Assembly (NCBI GenBank): GCA_012064385.1
Contig: QRDG01000237.1
Span: forward strand, 564,756 to 628,755
DNA: 64,000 bases
DNA from: Puccinellia tenuiflora
Lineage: Eukaryota; Streptophyta; Magnoliopsida; Poales; Poaceae
Reading direction: 5' to 3'
Both the position numbers and the translations under genes were made by a program. Below the pieces are notes generated by a model. It worked only from the letters and a program-made list of their open reading frames with translations, made no database searches and was not told where the DNA came from. Positions 22,348 to 35,016 of this stretch are shown here, in pieces; the stretch's first letter is position 1, and the number at the start of each line of letters is the position of its first letter.

Positions 22348-22652
22348 CAGCAGCGGCGCTGGCTGGTGTGTTCATCCGGACGGGATCCATCATCGACTCT
22401 GGCGAGCGGGTAGTCTGTGGCCTTGTCCACAGATTCGGCTCGCTGAACGTCATCAGCGACAACGCTGGCTGCTTCGGCGGCAAACCGCTCCCGCGGAACA
22501 GTTGCCTCATCGAGTTCGGCGGCCTCACCGTCTATGTCGCCACCGAGGTCGTCAGCAGTTATCCCGAAAGGGTGCAAGTTGCTGCAGATCCTCCTGCTGT
22601 CTGCGCAGCTCGCGGTCGGCATATCGCTCGCCCCGCTAGCTGCGTGGAGGTG

Positions 22653-25600
22653 ATGGTGACTTCTCCGGTCGTCGCTGCCCGGGGTCTGGATGCCGAAGCG
22701 GCGTCCGGCACCAAGCGCACCAGAACGACGCGCCCGCCACTGGAGAAGCCCGAGAACCGCACGGCGTCCGCCGGTACACCCAGCGTGCCGGTGGTGCCGA
22801 GTCCTCTTCAGGACGCGATTGAGAAGCTGGCAACCCCAGTTGCTCCGAGCGCAGATGCGGCTCTGACTCAAGCCGAGTTGGAGGAGCAGCGCAAGAACAT
22901 ACTCCTGGAGGCTAGAGAGGTAGCCCGAGTCAGGCAGGAGTTCGACATATCAATGCGTGAGTATAACTCGGCTCATGGTTTTACTCCGGTAGCGAAATCT
23001 GTTAGTCGCATAGATGAGGTGCGTGCCCGTGGTAGAGACCTCGGTGCCGAGATAGGCAGAGATGGTAGAGCTGCCAGTCATGCGTCGGCGGATAGGCCTA
23101 GATATAGCACCCCAGCTAAGAACCTTAGGGCTGCAGAGGCGGCCGCATCCGAGTTACCAGGCTTGTCAGGTGAGGCTCTGCGCAAGCAGCAGGACCGAGT
23201 CAATGAGTTAGTAGTTACTGCCAACCGGCAGAATGAGGCATACTTCAAGGCAAACCCGGATTTACCCGGGTCTCGGTACATCCACTCGAATGGTGGTGCC
23301 GGAGGGATGTCCAGGGGACAGGCCTCATCGCCGCATGTCGGCAGAAGCCGTGACCGGAGTGTAAACTCTGGCAAAAACAAGCAGTTGCAGACCTACGACC
23401 CGATGTTAGCCGAAAAACAGATTGCCGAGCAGGGCAAGGCCGGTCGGGGTGTCCCAGAACCTGGACAGGAAAATCAAGGCGCGGGTCGGGTTAACCCGGC
23501 GAATCGAAGCCAGCAACCTCGGTATCCGGCACCCATCCCACCTCGGCGCACATACTCTGCTCAGTTGCAACTGGGTGACCGGTATGATGATGGTTACTCG
23601 GCCATGGAGAGGGCTGGGTATCCGAGACTCGAGCATCCGGTGTCGGAAGGTGCACTCGGGGGGAGATTAGGACCACGCCAGCTGCCGGCACATGATGTCC
23701 GCAACAAGCTTGACAGAATCTATCTGTCTGAACTGCTGGAGGGGCAAGGCCCGCCGGGTCCTGCATGTTTTGGACCCCGGATCATGAAGCAAGAGCCAGT
23801 GCCGAACTTTCAGCTTCCTTGGGGCACGAAGACGTATGATGGCAGCACAAAGCCGGAAGATTGGCTGATGGATTACGTCACAGCTATGCACATAGCTGGT
23901 GGCAGCCGCAGATGGGCAGTGCGGTATGTACCGCAGATGTTAGAGGGGCCAGCCCGGATCTGGCTGAACAATTTGGAGGAGAACAACATTGAGTGATGGC
24001 TGGACTTCTCGGAAGCCTTCGTCAGCAACTTCGCCAGCACGTACAAGAGGCCGAATCGGCCTCAACAACTCTCCATGTGCCGGCAGAGAGACGATGAGAC
24101 AGACCGGGAGTACTTGACCCGGTGGAGCACAATCCGCAACTCCTGTGAAGGAGTCATTGAATCACAGGCCATTGCTTGGTTTGCTCAGGGGTGCCGACAT
24201 GGCACCATGCTCTGGCAGAGATTGCAGAGAGAAATGCCGACCACGTTGGCCGAAACAATCCGAATAGCAGACAGCTATGCTCTAGGTGACCCCACTCAGC
24301 CTTTATTGACCCCGGTCGAGCCGAGTAAGCGGTACCCGGCCGGTGATGCGGACCGTTCGTTCAGGCGGGGCGAACGCCCGGATTACAGACCCAAGAGGAG
24401 AGATGACCGGCCGGATTACCGGTATGGCTCCAACCAAGTTGCTGCAGTTGATCAAGATCAGCCGGATGCCGGCAGCAGCCAGCGTCGGAAGAGCGGTGGT
24501 CCGGCTTGGGGCGGCAACCCGGGAGGAAAGAAGCCGTATGGCGATGGGAAGAAGCCCTGGGAGGACAAGCCGAGATACACCTTTGAGATGATGCTGGATG
24601 GACCCTGCAGCTACCACACTCCGAATCCCAGCAGGCCGGCAAACCACTCAACCCGGCAGTGCAGCTGGTATCAGCGTATCTTGAGGGATAGTCCAGCGGA
24701 CAACCCTTACCTTTCACCGTTGCCGCAAGCAGCACCGCGAGGTGCACCGCGAGCTGCACCACTGACGGGTGCGAACACTGTGCCCGTCCGAGTGCGAACA
24801 CCTCCGAGAGATACTGATAACCGGAGGAGGCCGGAGGATGTGAACCAGGTGGCCAATGGAGCCAACAACCTCAACACCAACAACAACAACGCCGGTTCGA
24901 GTCGGCAGAATGATTACCGGGAGCACCACCAGAGTTTCATGGTCTTTGTGACCGAACCAATGGACAAGCAAAGCCAGCATCGGCGCACTATGGAGGTAAA
25001 TGCCGTCATGCCATCTGTGCCGAGGTACTTCAACTGGTCCGAGCAGGAGGTCAGCTGGAGCCGCAGTGACCATCCCAAGGTCATGCCTACCCCGGGAGGA
25101 TATGCTCTAGTGGTGGATCCGACATTCATTGGACCCGCGATCAACACCCGGTTCAGCCGAGTCCTCATTGACAATGGGAGCAGTATCAATATCATGTACC
25201 GGGACTCGATGATCAAGATGGGTATCACTGAGAACATATTGCAGCCCAGCCGGACTACCTTTCATGGTATTGTGCCGGGTGTCTCGTGTGCACCCATGGG
25301 CACAGTCTGGGTCGACGTGTTATTCGGCAACAAGAAGAACAGCCGGATCGAGAACCTCCAGTTCGAGGTCGTGGACCTCGAGAGCCCATAGCACGCCTTA
25401 CTCGGCAGGCCGGCACTAGCCAAGTTTATGGACTCCACTCATGTGGCCTATCTCAAAAATGAAAATGCCGGGTCCTAATGGTATCATCACCATCCCGGGC
25501 AACTACAAACGCGCCATGGAGTGTGCCTCAGCCGGGTCTAATCTGGCCGAGTCATTGGTAATCGCGGCGGAGAAGAAGAGGATCCATGACGTGGTGGCAT

Positions 25601-28600
25601 TGGCCCAGTCAGCTCAGCTCGGCATGCCGGGTGTGGGCAACCCGCAGCAGAGCACCACATTTCAGACGTCCAAGGAGACCAAGCAGATCCAGCTCGACGA
25701 GTCTAAACCGGAGCGTACCGCCATCATCGGTGTCGGGTTGGACAGCAAATAGGAAAGCGAGCTGGCTGAGCATGGTCCAATCAGGACCTGCCGGGTGTTC
25801 CGAGGGAGTTGGCTGAGCACTCACTGAATGTCAGGCCAGATGCTAGGCCTGTGAAGCAACCTATGCGGCGCATCGCCCCAGAGAGAAGAAAAGCTGTTGG
25901 TGACGAGGTAGCCAAGCTGCTTGCCTCGAAATCCATCGTAGAAGTACAATACCCGGACTGGTTGGCTAACCCGGTCCTGGTGGAGAAGAAGGAAGACCCG
26001 AAGGCGGCCACTGTGTGGCGCATGTGTATCGATTACACACATCTGAACAAGGCATGTCCGAAAGATCCGTTCCCGCTACCCCGGATCGATCAAGTGATTG
26101 ATTCCACAGCTGGGTGTGCCATGCTGTCGTTTGTAGACGCGTATTCTGGTTTCCACCAGATAGAACCCTATCGATCAAATAAAGACTGCCTTTATTACCC
26201 CGTACGGGGCTTATTGCTATCGTGTCATGTGTTTTGGTTTAAGAAATGCCGGCGCAACTTATCAGCGTTGTATGCAGAAATGTTTGCATGATCAGATAGG
26301 CAAAAATGCGCAGGTTTATGTCGACGACATAGTCATCAAGACCAAGGAGAAACATACCTTGCTGGATGATCTCAGGGAGACGTTCGCAAATCTTCGGAAA
26401 TTCCGGTTAAAGCTTAACCCGGATAAGTGCACATTCGGTGTACCGGCAGGGAAGTTACTCGGTTTCCTCGTGTCGAGCCGAGGTATCGAGGCGAATCCGA
26501 CAAAAATCCGTGCCATAGAGAGCATGAGATTGCCGAGATGTCTCCGGGACGTGCAGAAATTTACCGGGTGCCTTGCATCCTTAAGTCGGTTTGTTGGACG
26601 GTTGGGTGAAAAGGCCCTGCCTCTATACCAACTAATGAAAAAATCTGACAGATTCACTTGGACCCCGCAGGCAGATGCCGCGTTCCATGAATTGAAAAGA
26701 ATGATAGCCACAGCACCGATATTGGCCTCACCGTTGCCCAAAGAGCCGATGTTGTTGTATATTGCAGCCACTAACCGAGTCGTCAGTGTCGTGGTGGTGG
26801 TAGAACGAAAAGAAGGAGAAACCATGGTGCAGAGACCGGTGTATTACCTGAGTGAGGTGATCTCGGCGTCAAAACAAAATTACCCTCACTACCAGAAGAT
26901 GACATACAGTGTCTATATGGCGGCCAACAAGCTGAAACATTATTTTCAGGAGCACCCTATAACCGTGGTATGTGCCGCTCCAATCTCGGAGATCATCGGC
27001 AACAAGGATGCGAGTGGCCGAGTAGCAAAATGGGCAATCGAACTGGCGGCATATGCGCCGCAGTATGTGAGGAGAGATGCCATCAAATCCCAAGTCTTGG
27101 CTGATTTCCTCGTTGATTGGGCCGAGATGCAGTATGAACCACCACTGCCCGACTCCAACTACTGGAAAATGCATTTTGACGGGTCCAAGGTGAAAGAGGG
27201 CCTGGGTGCCGGCGTAATCCTTACCTCGCCAAAGCGAGACCAGCTGAGATATGTGTTACAAGTGCACTTTGCAGCATCCAACAATGTGGCCGAATATGAG
27301 GCACTGATCCATGGGCTTAATGTTGCCAGGGAAATTGGTATTCGCCGAATCGTGTGCTATGGTGACTCGGATCTGGTGATTCAGCAAACTTCGGGCAATT
27401 GGGATGCTCTGGACGCCAACATGGCGGCATATCGGTTCCATGTCCAGAAAATCTCGGGGTACTTTGATGGTTGCGAGTTCAATCATATCCGGCGAACAGA
27501 AAATGAAAGCGCTGACATGCTGTCCAAGATCGGATCATACAGGCAGGCCATCCCACCCGGGGTATCACTGGAGCATCTCCAAAAGCCATCGATCAAGCCC
27601 TCACCCGAATCCGAGTCAATATTTATCCCGGGTAAACCAGAATCCGAGATTGTCCCAATGGACGTGGATGTCGGGTACATTCAGCAGGACTCGGGGACTG
27701 CGCTGGAGAATTGGAGAGCCGCTTGGCGGAACTCGGGGATTATCTGGGAGGACTCGGGGACTTTGTCGCAGCACTCGGGGACTGCTCTTGGGGACCCGGG
27801 GACTGGTCAGCCCATGCCGAGTGTAATAATGTCGGTTGACGTAATGGAGATCGACGAGCCAGCGGTCGGTGTTCGCCCAGTGCCGGCGTGGGCACAACCC
27901 ATCATGACATATCTGGTGGAGGGCCGTTTGCCGGGTGAAGAGATCTCGGCCAGGCAAGTTCAAAGGAGATCCAAGGCTTTCACCATCATCAACAGCGAGC
28001 TATACAAGAGAAGTGCAACCACTGTGCTTCAGCGCTGTGTCGAACCAGAAGAGGGGGAAGAAATTCTCCGAGATATCCATCAAGGAGAGTGTGGTCATCA
28101 CGCATCATCAAGAGCCATAGTGGCAAAGGCATTCCGATATGGGTTCTACTGGCCCAGTGCTTTGCAACAAGCAGAAGGCATTGTCCGGAAGTGTGAGGGG
28201 TGTCAGAGGTTTGCCAATAAAATTCACATGCCGGCCTCAGCACTCAAAACTATTCCCATTACATGGCCATTTGTTGTGTGGTGTCTGGATATGGTGGGAC
28301 CATTCAAGCCTGCCCGAGGTAACATGACTCATATACTGGTGATGGTGGACAAGTTCACCAAGTGGATAGAGGTAAAACCTATAAGAAAATGTGACGGCCG
28401 CACGGCAGTATCCTTCCTGAAAGATATCATTCTGAGATATGGTCATCCGCATAGCATCATCTCGGATAATGGCACCAATTTCGCAGAGGGAGCCTTTGCT
28501 CGATTCTGCCAAGAAAAGAAGATCCGACTTGACTTGGCATCGGTTGCACATCCTCAGTCCAATGGACAGGTGGAAAGATCAAACGGGATGGTGTTATCCG

Positions 28601-29103
28601 GCATAAAACTCCGGTTGATTGAGCCACTGCTGCATTCTCCGGGTTGTTGGCTGGACGAGCTACCCGCCGTACTATGGAGTCTCCGGACTACACCGAATCG
28701 TTCTACTGGCTACACGCCATTCTTCCTTGTGTATGGGGCAGAAGCGGTCCTGCCGACCGACATAGAGCATGACTCGCCGAGAGTCGCGTTTTTCACAGAA
28801 ACCGAGGCAAGGGAAGCTCGGGAAAATGATCTCGATCTGCTCGAAGAGGCACGAGAGTTGGCATTATCCAAATCGACGATATATCAACAGAACCTCCGGC
28901 GTTACCATACCCGGAAAGTGAATCCTCGCAAGTTCAGCGAGGGAGACCTGGTGCTTAGGCTTGTGCAGCGCACAGCTGGCATGCACAAGTTATCCCCTCC
29001 ATGGGAAGGACCGTTCATTGTGAGCCGGGTTTTGTGCAATGACTCGTATAGATGCCCAAGCTCAGGTGAAGAACAAGACGGACAGATCCGGAGAGGAGAC
29101 TAA
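22653..29103 (+). pseudogene. gag-pol of the Tat element, interrupted
   Basis: Gag: likely start 22653, with the retrotransposon gag domain at about 23830-24290. Protease: LIDNGSSINI at about 25164-25193. Reverse transcriptase: about 25900-26600 with YVDD at 26317-26328. RNase H: about 26640-27130; a second RNase H (HFDGSKVKEG start) about 27170-27530. Integrase: HHCC finger about 28090-28210 and the D, D, E core at about 28290, 28465 and 28573. Breaks: an in-frame TGA at 23994-23996 in gag, an in-frame TAG at 25389-25391 after protease, a one-base shift near 25455, a TAG at 25750-25752 with a short deletion after it, a shift near 26170-26220 in RT, and a shift near the end of integrase. The reading frame from RT to integrase is otherwise long (958 codons). 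It cannot make a full polyprotein. Confidence 0.9.
27690..27804 (+). repeat. Repeated CTCGGGGACT motif between RNase H and integrase
   Basis: CTCGGGGACT or a one- or two-base variant occurs at 27690, 27732, 27753, 27774 and 27795, inside the coding frame, where it encodes repeated D/N-S-G-T/I. The same decamer recurs outside the coding region at about 29211, 29408, 29617 and 31231. Confidence 0.85.
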
Positions 29104-29208
29104 GAGACCTTGGAATATAGCCCTGCTTCGCCCTTTTTACTCCTAAAAAAAGAATGCAATGTATGTATCTCGGCAACTTGAAATGAAATGTCGGCGCCCC
29201 GAAAGGAA

Positions 29209-29645
29209 ACTCGGGGACTGCCTTGCTTGAAAATCTATGTTTATCTCTGTTTTTATCCTTGTTTTTTCTTATGTCTAATTGCTCTTGATCATGTCTCAAG
29301 TTTCCAGTATTGTATGCTATGTCTTTGTGGTCTCGTGACTCGACTGTTGAACGCCAAAATGGTAGACAAGAGCTGGAACCACAATACTTAGTAAACAAGA
29401 AAACAAACTCGGGGACTTGGCCCAAGGGCAGTCCGGCATATGTTGTCTCTTATTCTTATGTTTTGTTCATTACCTGTATGTCGGATGATTTTGAACCCTA
29501 TCTCAAAGTTTAAGTACTGTATGCTATGCTTCTGGGATCTTGTGACTCGACTGTCGAACACCAAAATGGTAGACAAGAGCAAAGGTTGCAAAAGTATAGT
29601 AAACATGAAAGTGAACTCGGGGACTCGGTTCAGAATGATCCGGCA
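29209..29645 (+). repeat. Tandem repeat of about 200 bp downstream of integrase
   Basis: Two diverged units (about 29209-29403 and 29404-29613) and the start of a third each begin AACTCGGGGACT and share TGTATGCTATG and GACTCGACTGT followed by CCAAAATGGTAGACAAGAGC. They lie just after pol in the region that in Tat/Ogre elements is known to be hypervariable and rich in tandem repeats. Confidence 0.85.
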
Positions 29646-29764
29646 AAACACTAAATCTTGTTAAAAACTTGCAAAGCAAAAGGAGTAATCCGGAAAACTT
29701 GAAGGTTTATATTACATCTGCACCCGGCATCCCGGGGATTTAACGAATCAAGTTTTTCTTAAGT

Positions 29765-32700
29765 CTAGGCAGCAGCGTCCGAGGTTTTCTTGGCAGAAGG
29801 AGAGGCTGGAGTCTCGGTGGCAGTTTCCTCGGCCGTGGGCTCCGCGGCGGTGCCGACGGCAGAGTCGGGAGGAGTGTCGGCTTGGATCTCCTCGTCAACT
29901 TCCTCTTCGTCTTCTTCGCCGGATCCCGCTTCTTCTTCTTCTGCTTCGTCATCGGAGGGAACCGGGCCGTCAACAAACTGATGAATTGGAGCGTACTGGA
30001 TGAAGGAGTGCGCTCTTTCCCGGCGGCGCCGGATGAGCTCCGGGTCGGTGATCCACTTTGACCCGGCGCGTGTTGATTGGAGTATATCCAGATTGATATT
30101 CTCATACCAGGAGAGAACAAAAATCATGGCCTCATCAGCACCGACTCGGGCGGCAGATGCCCGCCATTCCCGAAGTCGCTTCTCTACACCCTGCAGGCAC
30201 CGAGCTAATTCGTCGACCGTGGCCGGGGTCTCGGCGGTTGGCCAGAAGACAGTGTAAACCCGGATCGCGGCCTCGAGGAGCCCAACTCCGAGTGATTTCA
30301 TGGGCGACAGGCGCGCGCCCAAAGCCGTCAGGTGGTCATCGATGTTCCACTCTGCCGAGATTGGGCCAGATTTGGCTCTCTTTGCTCGGGCCTTGTTGGT
30401 GGTATTATCCGCAGCAGGTTGGGAGTGAGGGAAGTGCCCTGAGTAAAGAATTTCTAACACCAGGATAAGTCATAGATCGGTATAGAAGAAATGTCGGAGA
30501 AAAAAGAGGAGTAAAGGAAACTTACTATTCATTTCGGAGTTGATCCGGCACAGCTCCACCAGCCACTTGTCGGTCATCTGCGTAAGATCTTCAAGCTCAT
30601 GCTGGACCGAAGTAAGCTGGAACTCGGTGTTCTCCGCGGTCGCCTGCAGTTTCTGAGTCTCTTCGACCCGGAGCTGCTTTTCCGCGGCGAGGCTCTTTTC
30701 CAACTCGGCGTTGCGGCTCTGCATCTGTTCCAGCTCGGCCTTCAGCCGGGTCACCTCGGCCTGCTCCTTCTTCATCTCGGCCTGGTGCTCAATCGCGCGA
30801 GCAATCTCGCGATCCTTCAGTTCGGCTGTGCCGAGGTAGCAAAGTTAGCATACAAGGTTGGTACGGATACAAGGGAAAGGTGAGGCAAAGGTTGTGGCTT
30901 ACTTCCGAGCTCCGTGACCCGCTTCTGCAGCTCTTCAACCTTGGCCTCTATCCCGGCTGTTCATATTGGCAGGGGAAGAGGAGGAAGTTAGAATTGAAAT
31001 CGGAACAGACCGAATGAATCGCTATGTCGGGGCCAGAATCGGGTACCTTTGCTGCTCAGCTCTGTTTGCAGCAGTTTGTATTTGTCCTTAAGGGCCTTGT
31101 GCGCCAGCAGGAGCTTGTGGTGCATTTGGTTTCGCTTGGTGATGCAAGACTGAAAAGAGCAAGTGTTAGCATTCTTGGTGAAGATTCGCGCCGAGTTATC
31201 TTTACTCGACCGAGCTGCGATTACTCAACCCGAATCTCGGGGACTGGGGATAGTAGTGTATCTATTCTATTACGAATAAAATTAACCGGATAAGCGTTAC
31301 CTCGGCTACTTGGTCGGCTTCCTGAACGGCGGCCTTCACCGCAAGCATCTTCTGAGCTAGAAGACCCGGTCCCAGTGGGAGACCTCCCGAGCTCACTTCA
31401 ACAGAGTCTGCAGCATTCCAGTCCATGCTATGATGCTCGAGCGAACCCAGGCTATGCCCACTCAGAGTTTGCAGTGGGGCAAACCCCCAGTTGGTGGCCT
31501 GAATCCCGGTCGATGTGGCCGCCGTTGTACTTCGGCTCGGTGGCACTATCATTTGTCGATCCGGGTTAGGCGCCGTGGCTTTAGTCGGGGCCTTCTCTGC
31601 CGGAGCTTTCCCGGCTGTGGGGACCGAGGTCTTTGGTGCCGGTGGGCTCTTCTGAGTTTGTGGGTTCTTGTGGGTTGAGGATCGCTGTTGTGGTCGCGGT
31701 TGCGATGGCGAGGTTGGCAGCTGCTGGTGTTGGTGTTGTAGTTGCTGGTGCTATGTTCTGTTGCTGCTGCTTCTCTTGCTGTTGGTGCTGCTGTTGCTGT
31801 TGCAGCTGCTGCGGCTGGTGCTGCTTCTGCGGTTGCGGGTGCTGTTTCTGTTGCTGCTGTTTCTCCTGCTGTTGGTGCTGCTGTTGTTGTTGCAGCTGCT
31901 GCAGCCGGTGCTACTTCTGCGGTTGCTGGTGTTGTTTCTGTTGCTGCTGCGTCTCTTGCTGTTGGTGCTGCTGCTGCTGTGGCTGTTGCTGTCGCTGCTG
32001 GCTCTGAGTTCGCTCCGGACTCCGGGTCCTCTCAACCTCGGTGTCCAGGAGGCCGGCTCCGGAGTCTGTATCTCGGTCGGGCGCCGAGGTATCGGCCCCA
32101 ACCGGATCCGCGGTTTCCGCTCCTGGGGTATCCTGTCCACCTCCGATCTCGGCGTCGGATCCCGGGGCCGTACTTTGTACCGGTGGGCTCCTCCTCGGCG
32201 GACTTGGAGCTCTAGTGTCGGCTTGCCTGGGCGACGGCGGCGTCGCCAGAGGTGACCGGATGCAAGAGGCACTTTGTGTGGCCTCCACGGGCTCCCTGTG
32301 TAGGGAAAAAGCAGATATGTTATCTCGGTAGAAAGAGAGAGAGCGTGCAAAGTTAAAAAGAGCATGCGTAGGCAGAAAAGGCTTACGCGACGGTGACGGG
32401 TCTTGCGCGTGGCTTCTTCGTCACCTTCTTCTTCTGTTTCTTCGGCGGAGGGCCGGTGGCCCCAGAGGATCCGGCTTTGCTGGACCCGGTTGCTCTACGC
32501 TTCCGGGACAGCCCTTGGGCTCCTCCCGCGACGGGGGCTCCACCTCGAGCACCTGATCGTCCGGGTCAGCTGAGGGCGAGGACACCGGATATGAGAACGC
32601 AACCGGGCAAGGATCATATACCTCCAAAATCTCACAGTCATCTTCATCCTCTGACCAATCTTGGATGGAGGAGCGAGTCTTACCCGAAGCGGGAACAAAG

Positions 32701-33875
32701 CCGACATCGGGAATCGGCATGTTGTCCTCGTCATCCGGGTCTTCTGTATCGGCGACGAGGAGGTCTGCGCCCCACTTGGCGGACGGGACCCGGCCGTCCT
32801 CGGTCTTCTGCCGGGCAAACCTCTGCGAGATAAACGCAAAAGAGTCAAAGTGATGACAGAGGAAAATATGTAATGTATCGACATAAGATTTATGTCGGCA
32901 GAGAATTTATGTCGGATAAAAGTGGAGATTGCTTACGGCCGGCGGAAGGTTGCTTCGGCTGAAGGGCTCCATGCCCCACTCCCACACGTCCGTCATCCGC
33001 GTCCGAGCTATGGCCTTGACACGCCTCCGGATCTGGGCTTTGTCCAGCTCGATGGTGCTGGTCCGGGTCGGATCGAGCGGACCGCTCATATGGCAAATCT
33101 TGTGAACTCGGCGTTGAAGGGGGTAGACTCGGCGACTGATAAATGTCACGAGTAGGTCGTCGGCCGTCATTCCCGCTTGTTTTAGCTCCTCGACGACCTG
33201 GTGGATGGCGTTGACCTCCAGCACTTGCTTCTTCGGGTTGTAACTCCAGTTAAGCTGTGCTGTGGGGGGGGGGGCAATCACGAATCTCGGCAGGTTGATC
33301 AGATCGACATTCGTCGTATTCTTCACGTAGAACAAGGATCGCTGCCACTTCCGGCATGACTCCAAGCCATTGATACGGGGGAAAATGGAAGTGCGCCGAG
33401 GCGTGACGGTGGCGGCTCCGGTCTGGGTCATTTCTTTGGGGGTGTCCGGGTCAGCAGGATTCGGAATTACCTGCTTCCGGAACTGGAAATATTTGGACCA
33501 TAGAGTAGTGGTGGGCCAGAGTCCGAGGTAACCCTCGGTGAAAGAAACAAAGGCAGAAAGTGTAGTGAAAGCGTTTGCTGGAAGATGGTGGGGTTGGAGA
33601 CCAAATCTATCTAGGAAGGATCTCATGAAATCACTGGCCGGGAGCCCGAATCCTCGCTCGAAGTGAGCCAGGAAAATGACATACTCACCTTCCTTGAGAT
33701 CTGGTTGAATCTCAGGACCCGGTAATCGGCATTCCACTCCATCCGGGATACGCCTCGTCCGGGTCAACCAGTTTATTTCAGCCCGGGAGACCTCGGACCC
33801 TTCCCAGGCTGCCCGAGTCGATCCTTCCACCTCCACCTCCTCGGTGACCTCGATGGTCAGGTCTTGGGAGGACAT
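29765..33875 (-). pseudogene. Antisense multi-exon ORF of the Tat element (putative gypsy-type transposon protein)
   Basis: This gene runs opposite to gag-pol. Exon 1 (33875-32937, 313 codons) starts MSSQDLTIEV and contains EGEYVIFLAHFERGFGLPAS and YLGLWPTTTLWSKYF, a block I recognise as the plant domain annotated as putative gypsy type transposon (PF04195 type). Later exons give an acidic segment (about 32850-32390), a Gln/Pro-rich segment (about 32290-31600), a helical coiled coil (about 30830-30540) and a last exon (about 30460-29765) ending in an acidic tail. Splice sites fit at the first junction; a frameshift near 32450 and unclear small exons suggest decay. Antisense extra ORFs of this kind are known in Tat elements such as Grande; their role is unknown. 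Confidence 0.72.
31690..32010 (-). repeat. Poly-glutamine-type triplet tract
   Basis: A CAG/CAA-rich tract on the minus strand (TGCTGTTGCTG on plus) of about 300 bp. In the antisense gene it would code long Gln runs. The plus-strand Leu/Cys-rich frames through it are artefacts. Confidence 0.8.
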
Positions 33876-34451
33876 CTGGGCGGCCGAGCTTGGTGGAGAC
33901 CATCGGTTGCCCGTGGCGGCGCGGTGGCGTGCTGCAAAAGAGTATTCACCGGCGGTGAGCCAAATGTAGCTATAGTGGAGAAAGAAAAAGAAGAAAATAC
34001 AGCGGAGTAGGAGCAAGACTTAAGTGTAAAGAAAAGAAAAATAAAGAGGGCCCTACGGCGGCAAAATCTACGGCGGCAAAATCTACGGCGGCAAAATCAT
34101 CAACGGCAGAGTCACCGGCGGCGCGCGGCGCACCGCAACGGCGAGGAAGAAGATGAACAAAGGAAGAAGAGGAGCAAAGATCTTGCCACGGCGATGAGAA
34201 AGAAAAGATGCGAAAAATGCCAAGAGAAGAGAGAGAAGAACGAGAAATCTTACGGTTGTACGGCGGTGGACGGCGATGCGTCGGTGCGCGCGTGCGTGGC
34301 GCGGTGTTTGTCTCCGGCGGCGCGTCGGCGTGCGCGCGGACCTGAGCGGCGGCGGCGAGCACAGTGCGCAGTGCGCTGGAGAGAAGGAAGGAGAAGGAGA
34401 CGAGGAGATTGAATGTGGAGAGGGGGGAAAATATTTGCCCCCTCCCCCCCC

Positions 34452-34465
34452 CCTATTTATTAAGC
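34452..34465 (-). promoter_or_regulatory. Possible TATA box of the antisense gene
   Basis: CTTAATAAATAGGG on the minus strand lies about 580 bp upstream of the antisense ATG at 33875 and outside the 3' LTR. It is the only clear TATA-like sequence in that GC-rich flank. Confidence 0.35.
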
Positions 34466-35016
34466 AGCCGAAAGGGATCGTGCGCGCGGGATCTCCTGCG
34501 CATGATCTCCATAACTGGCGAGGAGTTATGCCCCACGATCTGCTCCACGATTCCTGCGGTGGAATAGCTGCCGCACGATCTGCCACACAAGTGGCCACAG
34601 AGAGCCAACGGTACGGAGCGGCGCATCTGATCGGGTGAGACCCGAGGCGACACGCGGGGGCGTGGTAAAAAAAAAGCACTCAAGTGCCTGCCCAGGCGTG
34701 ACGTCCGGGGTGTCAGACGTGACACGTGTGGCAAACGTGCCATCGTCACGCCCATCGGTGCACGAAAATCGAAGCGGCGCGCAGAAATGCTCTGCCACGT
34801 CAGGGAAGCGATGATTCGGAGGAACCAAGGGTTCTTCCGTGTGTCGGAATGATCCGGCATGGACTCGAAATATCAGATTTGAAAGACTGTCAGCTTCCGA
34901 CTCAAAAGTTTTACCGACATAGGTTATGTCGGGAATCAGTTAGATGCTGGTTGTGCGGTAAAGCTGCCACAGCCCTTCATCCGAGGCTGCAGGACCACGC
35001 CAGCTTCAAGGACTAA

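Noticed and set aside
31633..32255. Leu/Cys- and Ala/Val-rich plus-strand ORFs
   Set aside because: They are frame shadows of a CAG/CAA triplet tract that belongs to the antisense gene.
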